A stretch of 32,708 bases of DNA from an uncultured Ruminococcus sp. (lineage in GTDB: Bacteria > Bacillota > Clostridia > Oscillospirales > Ruminococcaceae), in assembly GCA_947174365.1 (NCBI GenBank), contig CAMWIR010000019.1:1-32708 (forward strand). Reading direction: 5' to 3'. This document shows positions 16,170-24,441 of the stretch, one piece after another. Each line of letters opens with the position of its first letter. Positions within the stretch are counted from its first letter, which is position 1. The translations under genes and the position numbers were made by a program. Under the pieces are notes generated by a model. That model ran no database searches. It saw nothing but the letters and a program-made list of their open reading frames with translations, and was not told the origin of the DNA.

Positions 16170-16592
16170 CAATAATAAAAGCCGTCCCTTTGAAAATGCA
16201 GCAAGCCTACATTTTCAAAGGGACGACAGACTTTCATCTTATCGCGGTGCCACCCTTTTTATATTCCGAAATCGGAATATCTCTTTACGGGAAAATACGC
16301 AAAGCGGCAAATTTAAGACGGAAAATATAAAAAGCATTACCCGAAACGATAATGCCGCAATAATCCGATAAAAATCAAAGTACGCAGCTTAACGCATCAA
16401 TACCCCTTCCCTTTACGCAGGAAATACGGCTCAAGCTACTGATGTTTCCTTTGAAAACATATGTTCACCCTGCTCCTCACAAACCCATTCACGAATGCTG
16501 TTTGTGCAACGCTCACACCAACACGCCGCTCTCTGAAACAACCTTTCACCCGCTACTTGCTTTTGCTCATAGGATTTAGAATATTAACTTAC
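16170..16592 (-). ncRNA. T-box riboswitch leader (tRNA-Trp sensing) of the trp operon
   Basis: On the minus strand the leader contains the stem I K-turn motif CAGAGAG (near 16530), the TTGGTGTGAGC element, and the specifier region GAATGGG. The UGG codon is at 16487-16485, so it reads tRNA-Trp. The T-box sequence AGGGTGGCACCGCG is at 16256-16243. Its UGGC bulge is complementary to a GCCA tRNA end, which fits the G73 discriminator expected of tRNA-Trp. It ends in a 16-bp terminator stem (CGTCCCTTTGAAAATG and complement, 16225-16183) followed by GGCTTTTATTATT. Uncharged tRNA-Trp should stabilise the antiterminator and let the whole operon be read. Confidence 0.93.
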
Positions 16593-16598
16593 AAGCTT

Positions 16599-16627
16599 AT
16601 TGTATCACTTTTTATTGTATATATCAA
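16599..16627 (-). promoter_or_regulatory. Promoter of the trp operon
   Basis: Minus strand: TTGATA (16627-16622), 17-base spacer, TACAAT (16604-16599). Transcription would start just before the T-box leader. Confidence 0.8.
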
Positions 16628-16670
16628 GAACTTTTTTTGAACTTATTGTAAATTCCTCCGAGCCAACAAT

Positions 16671-16766
16671 TCACTCGAACACAATTTCGATCTTCAAGGA
16701 CATACCCATAGCCGAGGCAAGTTCTGCAACACATCGGGCTGCCGGAAATTTTTTCCGACAGCCCAA
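16671..16766 (-). pseudogene. Possible remnant of an XRE-type antitoxin/HTH gene
   Basis: A 31-codon minus-strand frame with no good start ends in RCVAELASAMGMSLKIEIVF plus one residue and a stop. The pattern of a helix followed by an LKIEIVF strand at the very end resembles the C-terminus of HigA/XRE-type HTH proteins. A 13-bp stem-loop (GGGCTG..CGGAAA, 16735-16764) overlaps its upstream part. This is a weak call based on a short stretch. Confidence 0.3.
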
Positions 16767-16779
16767 ATCATTGTCTTTC

Positions 16780-17412
16780 TTAATACCATGACTGCTCTGT
16801 ACCAAAATCTCCTTCGATCATATCCGAAATGCCCGAAAGCAGCATAATTATGCCCTGAACACGGTACGGTGCAATAATATAAGTACCCTTATTACTATTC
16901 GGATCCTCCATAACAAGGTCTGCGGCAATAAGAGCGTTAAGGTGATGATAAACCTGTCCCGTGGAGTTGAATCCTCCCTCGCTGACTATCTGTGCCACCG
17001 TCATAGGCTTGCGGAGAAGCGAAAGCATGATGTTCAGCTTATCGCCGCTGCCTATGCAGTTAAGCACCTTTTCCGCCGACCTGTCCTCAATAAGCTTCAG
17101 CAGATTATCGTTGCTGTACTGACCTATCCAGACAGACTGCCGCCCTCCCGAAGCAAAACAGCCTGTGTAAACGACCCTGCCCGTACTGCCGTCCGCCTCG
17201 CATTCTCCTTGTATCCTTTCCATAAGCGAATTCAGCACCTTATTGTAAGGCATATCCTCAATTTTTTCGGCAGACCCGCTTCCGCACTGCCTGTCAACGT
17301 GATCGTCATCTGAGGTTTCTTCTTCGGTTTTTCCTCCCTTTAGCATTTCCTTTATTTCGTTTATGTCCTTTTTCAAAGAGTCTATCTCTGCTCCATAATT
17401 TCTTTCCGGCAT
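16780..17412 (-). CDS. Winged-helix (ArsR-like) transcriptional regulator, probably autoregulated
   Basis: A 210-residue protein. Residues about 5-28 form a coiled coil (EIDSLKKDINEIKEMLKG), followed by an acidic linker and a middle region with a sensor-like look (YTGCFASGGRQSVWIGQY). The C-terminal part is a winged helix: SGDKLNIMLSLLRKPMTVAQ, then the recognition region STGQVYHHLNALIAADLV and a wing (NSNKGTYIIAPYRV). The start is ATG 17412, with AAAGGAG 9 bases upstream; an 18-codon longer frame would run through the promoter and is rejected. Inverted AATTCCGTAA repeats flank the promoter, which suggests it represses itself. Its other targets and signal are unknown. Confidence 0.8.
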   Translation of the reverse strand: MPERNYGAEIDSLKKDINEIKEMLKGGKTEEETSDDDHVDRQCGSGSAEKIEDMPYNKVLNSLMERIQGECEADGSTGRVVYTGCFASGGRQSVWIGQYSNDNLLKLIEDRSAEKVLNCIGSGDKLNIMLSLLRKPMTVAQIVSEGGFNSTGQVYHHLNALIAADLVMEDPNSNKGTYIIAPYRVQGIIMLLSGISDMIEGDFGTEQSWY

Positions 17413-17442
17413 AATTTTATTCTCCTTTATTTGACTTTTTGA

Positions 17443-17510
17443 AATTCCGTAATTACATAATATCATAATATTTTAGCTTTGTCAATATGTTTTTACGGAA
17501 TTACGTAATT
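17443..17510 (-). promoter_or_regulatory. Promoter with flanking operator-like inverted repeats
   Basis: The minus-strand promoter TTGACA (17485-17480), 17 bases, TATTAT (17462-17457) lies between AATTCCGTAA (17443-17452) and its inverse TTACGGAATT (17493-17502). The outer site continues into a perfect palindrome AATTACGTAATT (17499-17510), and the inner one holds GTAATTAC (17449-17456). One copy is just upstream of -35 and the other just downstream of -10. Confidence 0.75.
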
Positions 17511-17603
17511 ATTTGTTGTAAATTTTTTATGAACACACCCTAAATACTTCACAGCAATAATTTTATATCTACATTTTTCTTTACAATTGTAGAGAAATGC
17601 TAT
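17511..17603. other. AT-rich gap, no feature seen
   Basis: This stretch lies between the regulator's operator and the terminator of the ComFB gene. No ribosome binding site or frame could be supported in it. Confidence 0.4.
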
Positions 17604-17640
17604 AAATAAAAAGGCAGTGCCGCAATTCCTGCGTACTGCC
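17604..17640 (-). terminator. Intrinsic terminator of the ComFB-like gene
   Basis: GGCAGT (17613) pairs with ACTGCC (17635), and the inner CGCA pairs with TGCG. The minus-strand tail is TTTTTATTT. Confidence 0.75.
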
Positions 17641-17683
17641 TCTTGATATCTTTTGTGCGCTCGTCAATAAATTGTGAAGCCTA

Positions 17684-17941
17684 TCAGTGCATAGGCTTTG
17701 CGCTCACGGTTTCTATAGCCTTTATTACCTCAATGTCAATATCTGTGGAATTTTGCAGAATGGTGCTGTCAATGCGCTTGAAAAGCTCGCCCTTGTGGGT
17801 ACTTACATAGGCAGGGGCTAAACTGTTAAGCGCCAAAGCCATCATATCTTCCACGCACTTTTCGCATTTACAGCAGTCGTAATCCTTCAGCAGGATCTCT
17901 GTTCTTGTTCTGACGATTTCTTCTTTTGCGTTTACTAACAT
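17684..17941 (-). CDS. ComFB-family protein
   Basis: An 85-residue protein of the late competence ComFB family. It has the typical CCKCEKCVEDMMALALNSLA motif (about residues 22-41), with cysteines placed to bind zinc, then PAYVSTHKGELFKRID. ComFB lies in the comF operon of Bacillus subtilis but is dispensable there, and similar proteins in other bacteria are small regulators of unclear job. The ATG follows GGAGAATT. No comFA or comFC is nearby, and the gene is a single-gene unit between the epimerase gene and its own terminator. Confidence 0.75.
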   Translation of the reverse strand: MLVNAKEEIVRTRTEILLKDYDCCKCEKCVEDMMALALNSLAPAYVSTHKGELFKRIDSTILQNSTDIDIEVIKAIETVSAKPMH

Positions 17942-18077
17942 AATTCTCCAATCCCTTTCGGTTTAAAATTTTCCGGGAACTGCCGAGACGTGAACCGACT
18001 GCGGCACCCTGTATAAACAGCCTGATAGAATCCTGCACGGCTGAAATATATGATCGAAATACGGCTGTCAGGCATTT
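17942..18077 (-). other. Gap between epimerase and ComFB genes with small inverted repeats
   Basis: Minus strand: GCCTGA and TCAGGC bracket about 40 bases, and further on TGCCG pairs with CGGCA. Neither is followed by a T-run. No promoter of good quality was found, so the ComFB gene may be read from upstream. Confidence 0.35.
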
Positions 18078-19346
18078 TCAGCTTACATCAACACCCCGTG
18101 CGATCACTTCGAGGCACATTCTGCCGTTATGGTAAGGGCATTTCCATTCGTTTACCATGGTGACCTTAGGCATGGGGTTTCCCTCAAAATCCACCTCTGC
18201 CCACCATTCGCCGCCGTCACGCTTGTCGATCTGATAGGTCTTTATCCAGTTCCAGACGTCATGAACGGCGTTTATGAACTTTTCCTGCCCGCCGTCTTTC
18301 AGAGCAAACACCTTTGCTTTAAGTTCCATAGAATTTGACTCTATTATATCCTTTGCAGACTGATTAAAAGCATTGATAAAACCAACTATCGTTTCCGCCT
18401 GTACCCACCAGACACGCTTTCTGTCGATCTTGTCATTCTCACGCTCGTTGTTAAGCGCGCCGTTTTCAAGGGCAATGTTATAGATGTTGTTTGATATCCG
18501 CAGGTTGATATCTCTCCATTTGTCGATATATTCCTTTTCACCCAGAACCTCGCAGGCACGATCAATAAGCCATGTTGCCTCGATATCGTGGCCATAGGAG
18601 TGAATATCTCCTATAACGTTCAGTTCTCTGTCAAAGAACACCAGCAGCTTGTTGTTTTCGCTGTCAAAAATTTTTGTTTCGGTAATGTCCAGTAGGAATT
18701 TAAGGCGTGCTTTTACACGCTCATCACCGCTTGCCTTAAACAAAACCGTGTATCCTTCAATAAGGTGGAGAACGGTGTTCATGGTCTTGTCCGCCATTAA
18801 GCCGTTTTCGCTGAGTGCATCGTTTTCGATCAGCTGCCAGTTTCTGTCGAACGCCTCCATATAGGCAATATCGTCGGTGCACTTTTCCTCAACGGTGTCA
18901 AAAAGGGTGAATGCAAGCTTTAAAGCCTCTTCGTCCTTTGTTACCAGGTAATAGGTGGAAAGGGCGTAAATGGCAAAGGCTTGATTATAGGTGTGCTTCA
19001 TGCTGTCATTCACCGTGCCGTCATAATTCATCAGCCAGTAAACGCCGCCGTTTTCACGGTCAACGCACCTGTCCCGCAAAAATTCATAGGCATGGCGGGC
19101 GTTACCGAGAAGTGTGTCTTTCATATCCTCGTAAATACTTGGACGGCGTTCTCCCAGCACCCGACAGCACTCGGAATAAAACCACAGTATCCTTGAATTA
19201 AGGATAACTCCTTTTGTTCCTTTTTTGTCCACATTGTGGTCATTGTCCATCTGCCCGTAAAAGCCGCCGTTTTCATCGTCACGAAGCTTGTTCCAGAATG
19301 GGATAATGTGGTTTGTAAGTTCGGTTTGACATTCTTCCATCAGCAT
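18078..19346 (-). CDS. Cellobiose 2-epimerase (AGE superfamily)
   Basis: A 422-residue (alpha/alpha)6-barrel enzyme expected to convert cellobiose to glucosyl-mannose at the reducing end in the cytoplasm. The N-terminal block HIIPFWNKLRDDENGGFYG resembles the Ruminococcus albus enzyme as I remember it. HTYNQAFAIYALSTYY, SYGHDIEATWL, WWVQAETIVGF and EWKCPYHNGRM carry the conserved histidines and aromatic residues of the active site. The start is set at ATG 19346, 9 bases after GTAGGAGG; an 11-codon extension to 19379 runs through the ribosome binding site. It is slightly longer than typical members (about 390-410). Its usual partner, mannosylglucose phosphorylase, is not in the window. Confidence 0.88.
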   Translation of the reverse strand: MLMEECQTELTNHIIPFWNKLRDDENGGFYGQMDNDHNVDKKGTKGVILNSRILWFYSECCRVLGERRPSIYEDMKDTLLGNARHAYEFLRDRCVDRENGGVYWLMNYDGTVNDSMKHTYNQAFAIYALSTYYLVTKDEEALKLAFTLFDTVEEKCTDDIAYMEAFDRNWQLIENDALSENGLMADKTMNTVLHLIEGYTVLFKASGDERVKARLKFLLDITETKIFDSENNKLLVFFDRELNVIGDIHSYGHDIEATWLIDRACEVLGEKEYIDKWRDINLRISNNIYNIALENGALNNERENDKIDRKRVWWVQAETIVGFINAFNQSAKDIIESNSMELKAKVFALKDGGQEKFINAVHDVWNWIKTYQIDKRDGGEWWAEVDFEGNPMPKVTMVNEWKCPYHNGRMCLEVIARGVDVS

Positions 19347-19362
19347 ATGAGTTTTCCTCCTA

Positions 19363-19396
19363 CAAGAGGCAAGAAGCAAGAGGCAGGAGGCAAGAA
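19363..19396. repeat. Purine-rich CAAGAGGC repeat upstream of the epimerase
   Basis: Four to five imperfect units of CAAGAGG / CAAGAAG / CAGGAGG lie directly upstream of the epimerase ribosome binding site. The same unit occurs at 3413. Confidence 0.6.
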
Positions 19397-19447
19397 TGTG
19401 CGCCTCTTATTCTGCTTTGATCTGCCTTAATATTTTATTTTATCGCT

Positions 19448-20179
19448 TCAGACGTTTTCCAAAGCGGGAGTTTCTTTTTTAGGCTTATTGCCGAATCTTA
19501 GCATCAGTCTGACAATAAGGTAAATAATCAGCGGTTCTATAAAAATTATATAAAAAAAATAGTTTTTCCGAAGATCTTTTATACGTATCCTCATTCTGTC
19601 CGAAGAGGTTAGCCGTAACCATTCGGGAGGCGTTTTGACAGCCTCCAAAACCGCTGTGGGATAGCTGCCTATATAATCGCCGCCTATGTAAAAATCCCCC
19701 TCTACTTCCCCTTGCCCGAACCATTCGGCATAACGCTCCGCATAATAAAGCAGCTCATTGCTCTTGCTCCAAAAAACCTGCACAGGCCTGCCGCCTTTTA
19801 TGACCACATAGTAACAGCCTGCCGCCTCGGATCGTTCATTGCCCATAAGGGTTTTCATAGCATGGTCAAAGCTTTCTCTTGTTCCGTCTAACGCAATCGG
19901 CGATTTATAGTCCTTGCCCTCTTCCCATTGCAAGCTGCCCCAGTATATCCCGTCCATATACGAGGGGTTGCCGCCCAATTTTTCATATTTTGTCAAGCAT
20001 GCTGCCGTGTTGGTATAGGTAAGCTTTGCGTTGGAATTCCATGTTGAAATGCCGTAATAATCCTCGGAAATAAAGCTGAGTATATACGAATTCCACGCAA
20101 TGATACCCCCAAGCACCATCAGCAATATCACTTTAACCGTCTGCTTTCCAATGCGCTCCCATGTAGTGGTTTTTTTCAT
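19448..20179 (-). CDS. Membrane protein of unknown function, paralogue of the upstream gene
   Basis: A 243-residue protein with one membrane segment near the N-terminus (about residues 15-37), an external domain of about 150 residues, and a C-terminal membrane segment (FFYIIFIEPLIIYLIV) with a basic cytoplasmic tail. The external domain has YGISTWNSNAK, CYYVVIKGGRPVQVFWSKS and FYIGGDYIGSYPTAVLEAVK, which line up with blocks in the upstream gene. The start is ATG 20179, after AGGGGTGAG; a GTG 9 bases earlier is possible. It is 22 bases downstream of its paralogue, so co-transcribed. I do not recognise the family. Confidence 0.75.
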   Translation of the reverse strand: MKKTTTWERIGKQTVKVILLMVLGGIIAWNSYILSFISEDYYGISTWNSNAKLTYTNTAACLTKYEKLGGNPSYMDGIYWGSLQWEEGKDYKSPIALDGTRESFDHAMKTLMGNERSEAAGCYYVVIKGGRPVQVFWSKSNELLYYAERYAEWFGQGEVEGDFYIGGDYIGSYPTAVLEAVKTPPEWLRLTSSDRMRIRIKDLRKNYFFYIIFIEPLIIYLIVRLMLRFGNKPKKETPALENV

Positions 20180-20201
20180 AATACTCACCCCTGTTCACGG
20201 T

Positions 20202-20789
20202 TCACTGCCGCTGCTCCCCGATAAACCTCTGCCATACCATGACCGCAAGCGGTCTTATCAGCAAAGCCAAAACATACAAAGCAAGCAGCACAAGCAGCGG
20301 GATATAACCATAAGCAATCCAAAGCAGTTCATCAAAAAACCTCTGCAAAGGCGTGCGGCACTCGGTCACGATATCGGGATAGCCCCCCACAGGGTCGCCG
20401 CCCGTGTTGATGTAGGAAAAAGGCTTTCCCTTATCCAAAGTCGCCGTAAGCTCATCCGCCCTTTCGGACAGGCTGCCGCTTCTTTCCCAGTAGCTTTGAA
20501 CGACGGCGGAATTTTTCACCATAAGGTAATAATATCCGCTGCCATGATATCCCATGCAAAGATATTTGCCAATGGGGTCGCTGTCGGAAAGCGCCCCGGT
20601 AAATACCCCTGTAACGCTTTCCCCCGATCCGGAGAAATATTCCCGGGCTTTCAGATACACAGTCTTTGCATTCTGATTGGCAGTGGATGTATAGCCCCCT
20701 CCCTCAACATTGTAGCTTGACTGCCACAAAAGCGAGAGCGCCAAGCCCGTAACTATTACCAAGGAGAACCGAACAACCCTATTTTTCAT
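20202..20789 (-). CDS. Membrane protein of unknown function, paralogue of the downstream gene
   Basis: A 195-residue protein with an N-terminal membrane segment (about 7-24), an external domain of about 130 residues, and a C-terminal membrane segment (WIAYGYIPLLVLLALYVLAL) with a short cytoplasmic end. Shared blocks with the next gene are NAKTVYLKA, YYYLMVKNSAVVQSYWERSG and YINTGGDPVGGYPDIVTECR. The ATG follows GGGGGTGAG. It begins 63 bases after the secA stop with no clear terminator between, so it may be read through from secA. Function unknown; no enzyme motif seen. Confidence 0.75.
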   Translation of the reverse strand: MKNRVVRFSLVIVTGLALSLLWQSSYNVEGGGYTSTANQNAKTVYLKAREYFSGSGESVTGVFTGALSDSDPIGKYLCMGYHGSGYYYLMVKNSAVVQSYWERSGSLSERADELTATLDKGKPFSYINTGGDPVGGYPDIVTECRTPLQRFFDELLWIAYGYIPLLVLLALYVLALLIRPLAVMVWQRFIGEQRQ

Positions 20790-20852
20790 AACAGCTCACC
20801 CCCATATCCCAACCGAAAGTGCACCGTATAAGAGCTTTCCGCTCATTATTAA

Positions 20853-23585
20853 TTATTTCAGATCACGCCCGCAGCAGTTCTTGTATTTCTTTCCGCTGCC
20901 GCAGGGACAGGGATCGTTTCTGCCGACTTTCTTGACGCGCCGCTCCCCGGAGAAGCTGCCGTCGCCCTTGGTTTCCAGAGGCTGAGCAACACGCTCACGC
21001 TTAGGTTCTTCATTGCCCACCTGAATGGTGAACAGCAGACGGATAGTGTCCTCACGAATGGACTCGATCATGGCATCGAACATCTCGAAGCCCTCCATGC
21101 GGTACTCGACTACAGGGTTCTTCTGCCCGAATGCACGAAGACCTATACCCCTTTTCAGTTCGTCCATATCGTCTATATGAGCCATCCATTTAAGGTCGAC
21201 AACTTTAAGCAGAATTACCCTCTCCAGCTCACGGAGAACGTCGCTGCCAAGATCCTTTTCACGCTTGTCGTAATATGCAAGAGCGCGGTCGGTAAGTTCT
21301 TTTATAATGCCCTCCTTTGTAGCGTCGTTAAGCTGCTCGGGAGTATATCGGAAATCCTCGGAAGTTGTCAGCAGTCCCGAGAAATGCTCCCTCAGACCCG
21401 TAAGATTCCAGTCGTCGTGAACGCTGTCGTCAAATACATAAAGGTTCACGCCGTCCGCTACCCAGTCGGCTATCATCTTTGTGATGTAGTCGTGGATATC
21501 CTCGCCGTTGAGCACCTTTGCACGCTGACCGTAAATGATCTCACGCTGGGTACTCATAACGTCGTCGTAATTAAGCACGTTCTTTCTTATGGCAAAGTTA
21601 CGTCCCTCCACCTTTTTCTGAGAGGACTCGATAACCTTTGTAAGCATTTTCGATTCAATGGGCATATCCTCTTCCACGTTGAGGGTTGTCATCATGCCCT
21701 GCAAACGGTCGCCGCCGAAAAGCCTCATCAGATCGTCCTCAAGGGACAGGAAGAAGCGGCTTTCGCCCTCGTCTCCCTGACGGCCCGCACGGCCTCGAAG
21801 CTGGTTGTCGATACGCCTCGATTCATGCCGCTCCGTACCCAGAATGAACAGGCCTCCCGCTTTTTTTACCTCCTCGGCTTTATCCTTGATAGCGTTGTTG
21901 TGCTTTTCGTAAAGCTTTTTATATTCGGCTCTGGCGGCAAGAATTTCCTCGTTGTCGGTGTCGGCGTAGCTTATTGCCTCGCTTATAAGCTCATCCTCCA
22001 TGCCCGCCTTTTTCATATCCGCTTTTGCAAGGAACTCGGCGTTACCGCCAAGAAGAATATCCGTTCCACGGCCTGCCATGTTTGTGGCAATGGTGACCGC
22101 TCCCAGCTGCCCTGCCTGTGCAACGATCTCCGCCTCCTTGGCGTGCTGCTTTGCATTGAGGACATTATGCTTTATGCCTTTGGCTTTGAGCATTTTGGAA
22201 AGTATCTCGGATTTTTCTATGGAAATAGTACCCACAAGAACGGGCTGTCCCTTTTCGTGGCACTCGATTATCTGCTCAATGGCAGCGGAGAATTTGCCCT
22301 TTTCGGTCTTGTAGACAACGTCCGGGTGATCCTTACGCTGAACGGGGCGGTTTGTGGGTATCTCGATAACGTCCAGCTTGTAAATTTCTCTGAACTCGTC
22401 CTCCTCGGTCATGGCAGTACCTGTCATACCGGAAAGCTTGTGGTAAAGTCTAAAGAAATTCTGGAACGTGATCGAAGCAAGAGTTTTCGACTCGTGGGCA
22501 ACCTTTACGCCCTCTTTTGCCTCGATTGCCTGATGAAGCCCGTCATTGTAACGTCTGCCCATCATCAGACGTCCCGTAAACTCGTCTACTATAACGATCT
22601 CGCCGTCGTTCACCACATAGTCAATGTCCTTTTTCATAACGCCGTTGGCTTTGAGGGACTGGTTTACATGGTGGAGAATTGTCGAGTTATTGGCATCATA
22701 AAGATTTACAACGTTAAAATATTTCTCAGCCTTTTTAACGCCTCTGCGGGTAATTGTGGCGGTCTTTGCCTTTTCGTCAATGATATAGTCGCAGTCCTCG
22801 GCTATTTCCTCCTGGTCGGTCTTGGTGTCCATTTCCGTGACGATAAAGGGCTTTAAGGTCTTGGCAAATTTATCCGCCAGAGTGTAAAGCTCGGTGGATT
22901 TATCCCCTCTGCCCGAAATGATAAGGGGAGTTCTCGCCTCGTCGATAAGGATAGAGTCCACCTCGTCCACAATGGCAAAATTGAACTCACGCTGTACCTT
23001 TTCGCTTTTGTATATGACCATATTGTCACGGAGATAGTCAAAGCCGAACTCATTGTTCGTACCGTAGGTAATATCGCAGTTATAAGCGGCACGGCGCTCG
23101 TCATTGGACAGGTCATGAAGAATACAGCCTATGGTCAGACCCAGATAGCGGTATACCTTGCCCATTTCCTCCGACTGAGATTTTGCAAGGTAGTCGTTTA
23201 CCGTTACAACATGAACGCCCTTGCCCTCCAGTGCATTGAGGTAGGAGGCGCAGCAGGCAACGAGAGTTTTTCCCTCACCTGTTTTCATCTCAGCAATTCT
23301 GCCCTGATGAAGAACTATTGCGCCGATTATCTGCACGGGGAAAGGCTTTTTCCCCAGCACACGCCATGCAGCCTCACGGACGGTCGCCAGCGCCTCGGGA
23401 AGAATATCGTCCAGAGTTTCCCCGTCCGAAAGGCGCTCCTTGAACTGTGCAGTCCTGCCTTTAAGCTCCGCTTCGGAGAGGTTTGTGTATTCCTCGTCCA
23501 GATCAAGCACCTTTTGCTTTATAGGCTCGATTTTTTTAAGCTCACGCTTGCTGTAATTGCCGAAAAGTCCGTCTAAAATACCCAT
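20853..23585 (-). CDS. secA: Preprotein translocase ATPase SecA
   Basis: A 910-residue motor that drives unfolded preproteins through SecYEG. Walker A is MKTGEGKT (100-107). The DEAD-like box is in [19 protein letters not shown]. The second nucleotide-binding fold has [14 protein letters not shown] and [16 protein letters not shown]. The preprotein cross-linking and helical scaffold/wing domains follow. The C-terminal zinc tail is complete ([16 protein letters not shown]; cysteines 893, 895, 904, 905). AAGGTGG lies before the ATG, and a near-consensus promoter is at 23721-23693. No accessory SecA2 features were seen; this is the housekeeping copy. Confidence 0.98.
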   Translation of the reverse strand: MGILDGLFGNYSKRELKKIEPIKQKVLDLDEEYTNLSEAELKGRTAQFKERLSDGETLDDILPEALATVREAAWRVLGKKPFPVQIIGAIVLHQGRIAEMKTGEGKTLVACCASYLNALEGKGVHVVTVNDYLAKSQSEEMGKVYRYLGLTIGCILHDLSNDERRAAYNCDITYGTNNEFGFDYLRDNMVIYKSEKVQREFNFAIVDEVDSILIDEARTPLIISGRGDKSTELYTLADKFAKTLKPFIVTEMDTKTDQEEIAEDCDYIIDEKAKTATITRRGVKKAEKYFNVVNLYDANNSTILHHVNQSLKANGVMKKDIDYVVNDGEIVIVDEFTGRLMMGRRYNDGLHQAIEAKEGVKVAHESKTLASITFQNFFRLYHKLSGMTGTAMTEEDEFREIYKLDVIEIPTNRPVQRKDHPDVVYKTEKGKFSAAIEQIIECHEKGQPVLVGTISIEKSEILSKMLKAKGIKHNVLNAKQHAKEAEIVAQAGQLGAVTIATNMAGRGTDILLGGNAEFLAKADMKKAGMEDELISEAISYADTDNEEILAARAEYKKLYEKHNNAIKDKAEEVKKAGGLFILGTERHESRRIDNQLRGRAGRQGDEGESRFFLSLEDDLMRLFGGDRLQGMMTTLNVEEDMPIESKMLTKVIESSQKKVEGRNFAIRKNVLNYDDVMSTQREIIYGQRAKVLNGEDIHDYITKMIADWVADGVNLYVFDDSVHDDWNLTGLREHFSGLLTTSEDFRYTPEQLNDATKEGIIKELTDRALAYYDKREKDLGSDVLRELERVILLKVVDLKWMAHIDDMDELKRGIGLRAFGQKNPVVEYRMEGFEMFDAMIESIREDTIRLLFTIQVGNEEPKRERVAQPLETKGDGSFSGERRVKKVGRNDPCPCGSGKKYKNCCGRDLK

Positions 23586-23692
23586 TCGTTTTATTCCACC
23601 TTAAAAATTATTATAAATGTTTTCGTTTTTTTACCTGTATTATCGGACGTTTATCCTATAAAAATAGCTTTTCCAAAAACATACTCTATATA

Positions 23693-23721
23693 ATTATATA
23701 ACAAATTACATTTATTGTCAA
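23693..23721 (-). promoter_or_regulatory. secA promoter
   Basis: Minus strand: TTGACA (23721-23716), 17-base spacer, TATAAT (23698-23693). This leaves a 5' untranslated leader of about 100 bases, AT-rich and without a clear stable structure. Confidence 0.85.
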
Positions 23722-23860
23722 TAGCTGTTAAAAATTTTTGTACGGCATTTGGATAAATGAATATTTTGTTAGCTTTGTGTTAATGTTTCTTGCTCCAAGA
23801 TTTTTTGACTGTTTGCCAATATTATTCCAAGAAAATTTACAAAATCGGCGGCAATAAGTA

Positions 23861-23889
23861 TTGACGGGTCGGAGAAAAAATGATATAAT
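23861..23889 (+). promoter_or_regulatory. Promoter of the first signal-peptide paralogue
   Basis: TTGACG (23861), 17-base spacer, TATAAT (23884), 24 bases before the ATG. The rest of the 23722-23860 gap to secA holds nothing I can identify. Confidence 0.85.
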
Positions 23890-23912
23890 TTAGAAAAAGG
23901 ATAGGTGATAAT

Positions 23913-24416
23913 ATGAAAAAAATTATTATAGGCGTTTCATGCGCCGTGCTGCTTGCGGCTGCGGGACTGGCGTATGACCGTATAAACAGTGTGGCTGCAA
24001 GCAATATATCAAATACGGCGTATGTGGACGAAACAGGTTTTTATACCGAATATGCAGAAGCGGTCGAGGTATTTGATGAAAACGCGGAGACCGTGTATTC
24101 GGATTATTCCGATTTTACGGTAACGGCATTTCATGATACCGAAGAGAATGTGTTTTTGCCGGAGTCAAAGCTCGTTTCGGAGCTTCTTAAAAATGTCGAA
24201 TGGATAGACAGGGCAGATGTGGCTGTTTTTAAGCCGGAAAGCTTTGACGGCAGCGATTATTCAAATGTGACCCTTGCGGCAGTACTGGAAATGAACAAGC
24301 AGCCCGAAAATGAGGAAATAGACGGCGTTGTTCATATGATAACATTGACCCTTGAGGGCGTTAAAGCGGAAAATATCACTATAATGGACGAGGCGGGAAA
24401 TGTGCTTAACTCTTAA
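23913..24416 (+). CDS. Secreted or membrane-anchored protein of unknown function (paralogue 1)
   Basis: A 167-residue protein with a clear signal peptide: basic MKK, hydrophobic core IIIGVSCAVLLAAAGLAY (residues 4-21), then polar. There is no lipobox cysteine at the right place, so it is either cleaved after about residue 29 or held by an uncleaved anchor. The mature part is acidic and contains EETGFYTEYAEA-like sequence followed by a domain of about 90 residues (EWIDRADVAVFKPESFDGSD, VVHMITLTLEGVKAENI) of no known family. AGGTGAT precedes the ATG. The first 50 or so residues are nearly identical to those of the gene at 25067. Confidence 0.75.
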   Translation: MKKIIIGVSCAVLLAAAGLAYDRINSVAASNISNTAYVDETGFYTEYAEAVEVFDENAETVYSDYSDFTVTAFHDTEENVFLPESKLVSELLKNVEWIDRADVAVFKPESFDGSDYSNVTLAAVLEMNKQPENEEIDGVVHMITLTLEGVKAENITIMDEAGNVLNS

Positions 24417-24434
24417 ATTTACAATTTAAGGAGG
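24412..24434 (+). promoter_or_regulatory. Hairpin overlapping stop codon and next ribosome binding site
   Basis: CTTAAATT (24412-24419), loop TAC, AATTTAAG (24423-24430). The 5' arm covers the stop of the upstream gene and the 3' arm enters the AAGGAGG (24428-24434) of the VOC gene. It is AT-only apart from the ends, so weak; it could couple translation of the two genes. Confidence 0.4.
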
Positions 24435-24441
24435 CAGAATT

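Noticed and set aside
16735-16764. Hairpin after the winged-helix gene as an intrinsic terminator
   Set aside because: The 13-bp stem is good but neither strand has a T-run after it, so I do not list it as a terminator.
17413-17466. 18-codon extension of the winged-helix regulator
   Set aside because: It would cross the mapped ribosome binding site and part of the promoter; ATG 17412 has an ideal AAAGGAG.
21177-22856. 559-codon plus-strand open frame
   Set aside because: It lies wholly antisense to secA, whose protein motifs are unmistakable; the frame follows from secA codon bias and has no recognisable domain.
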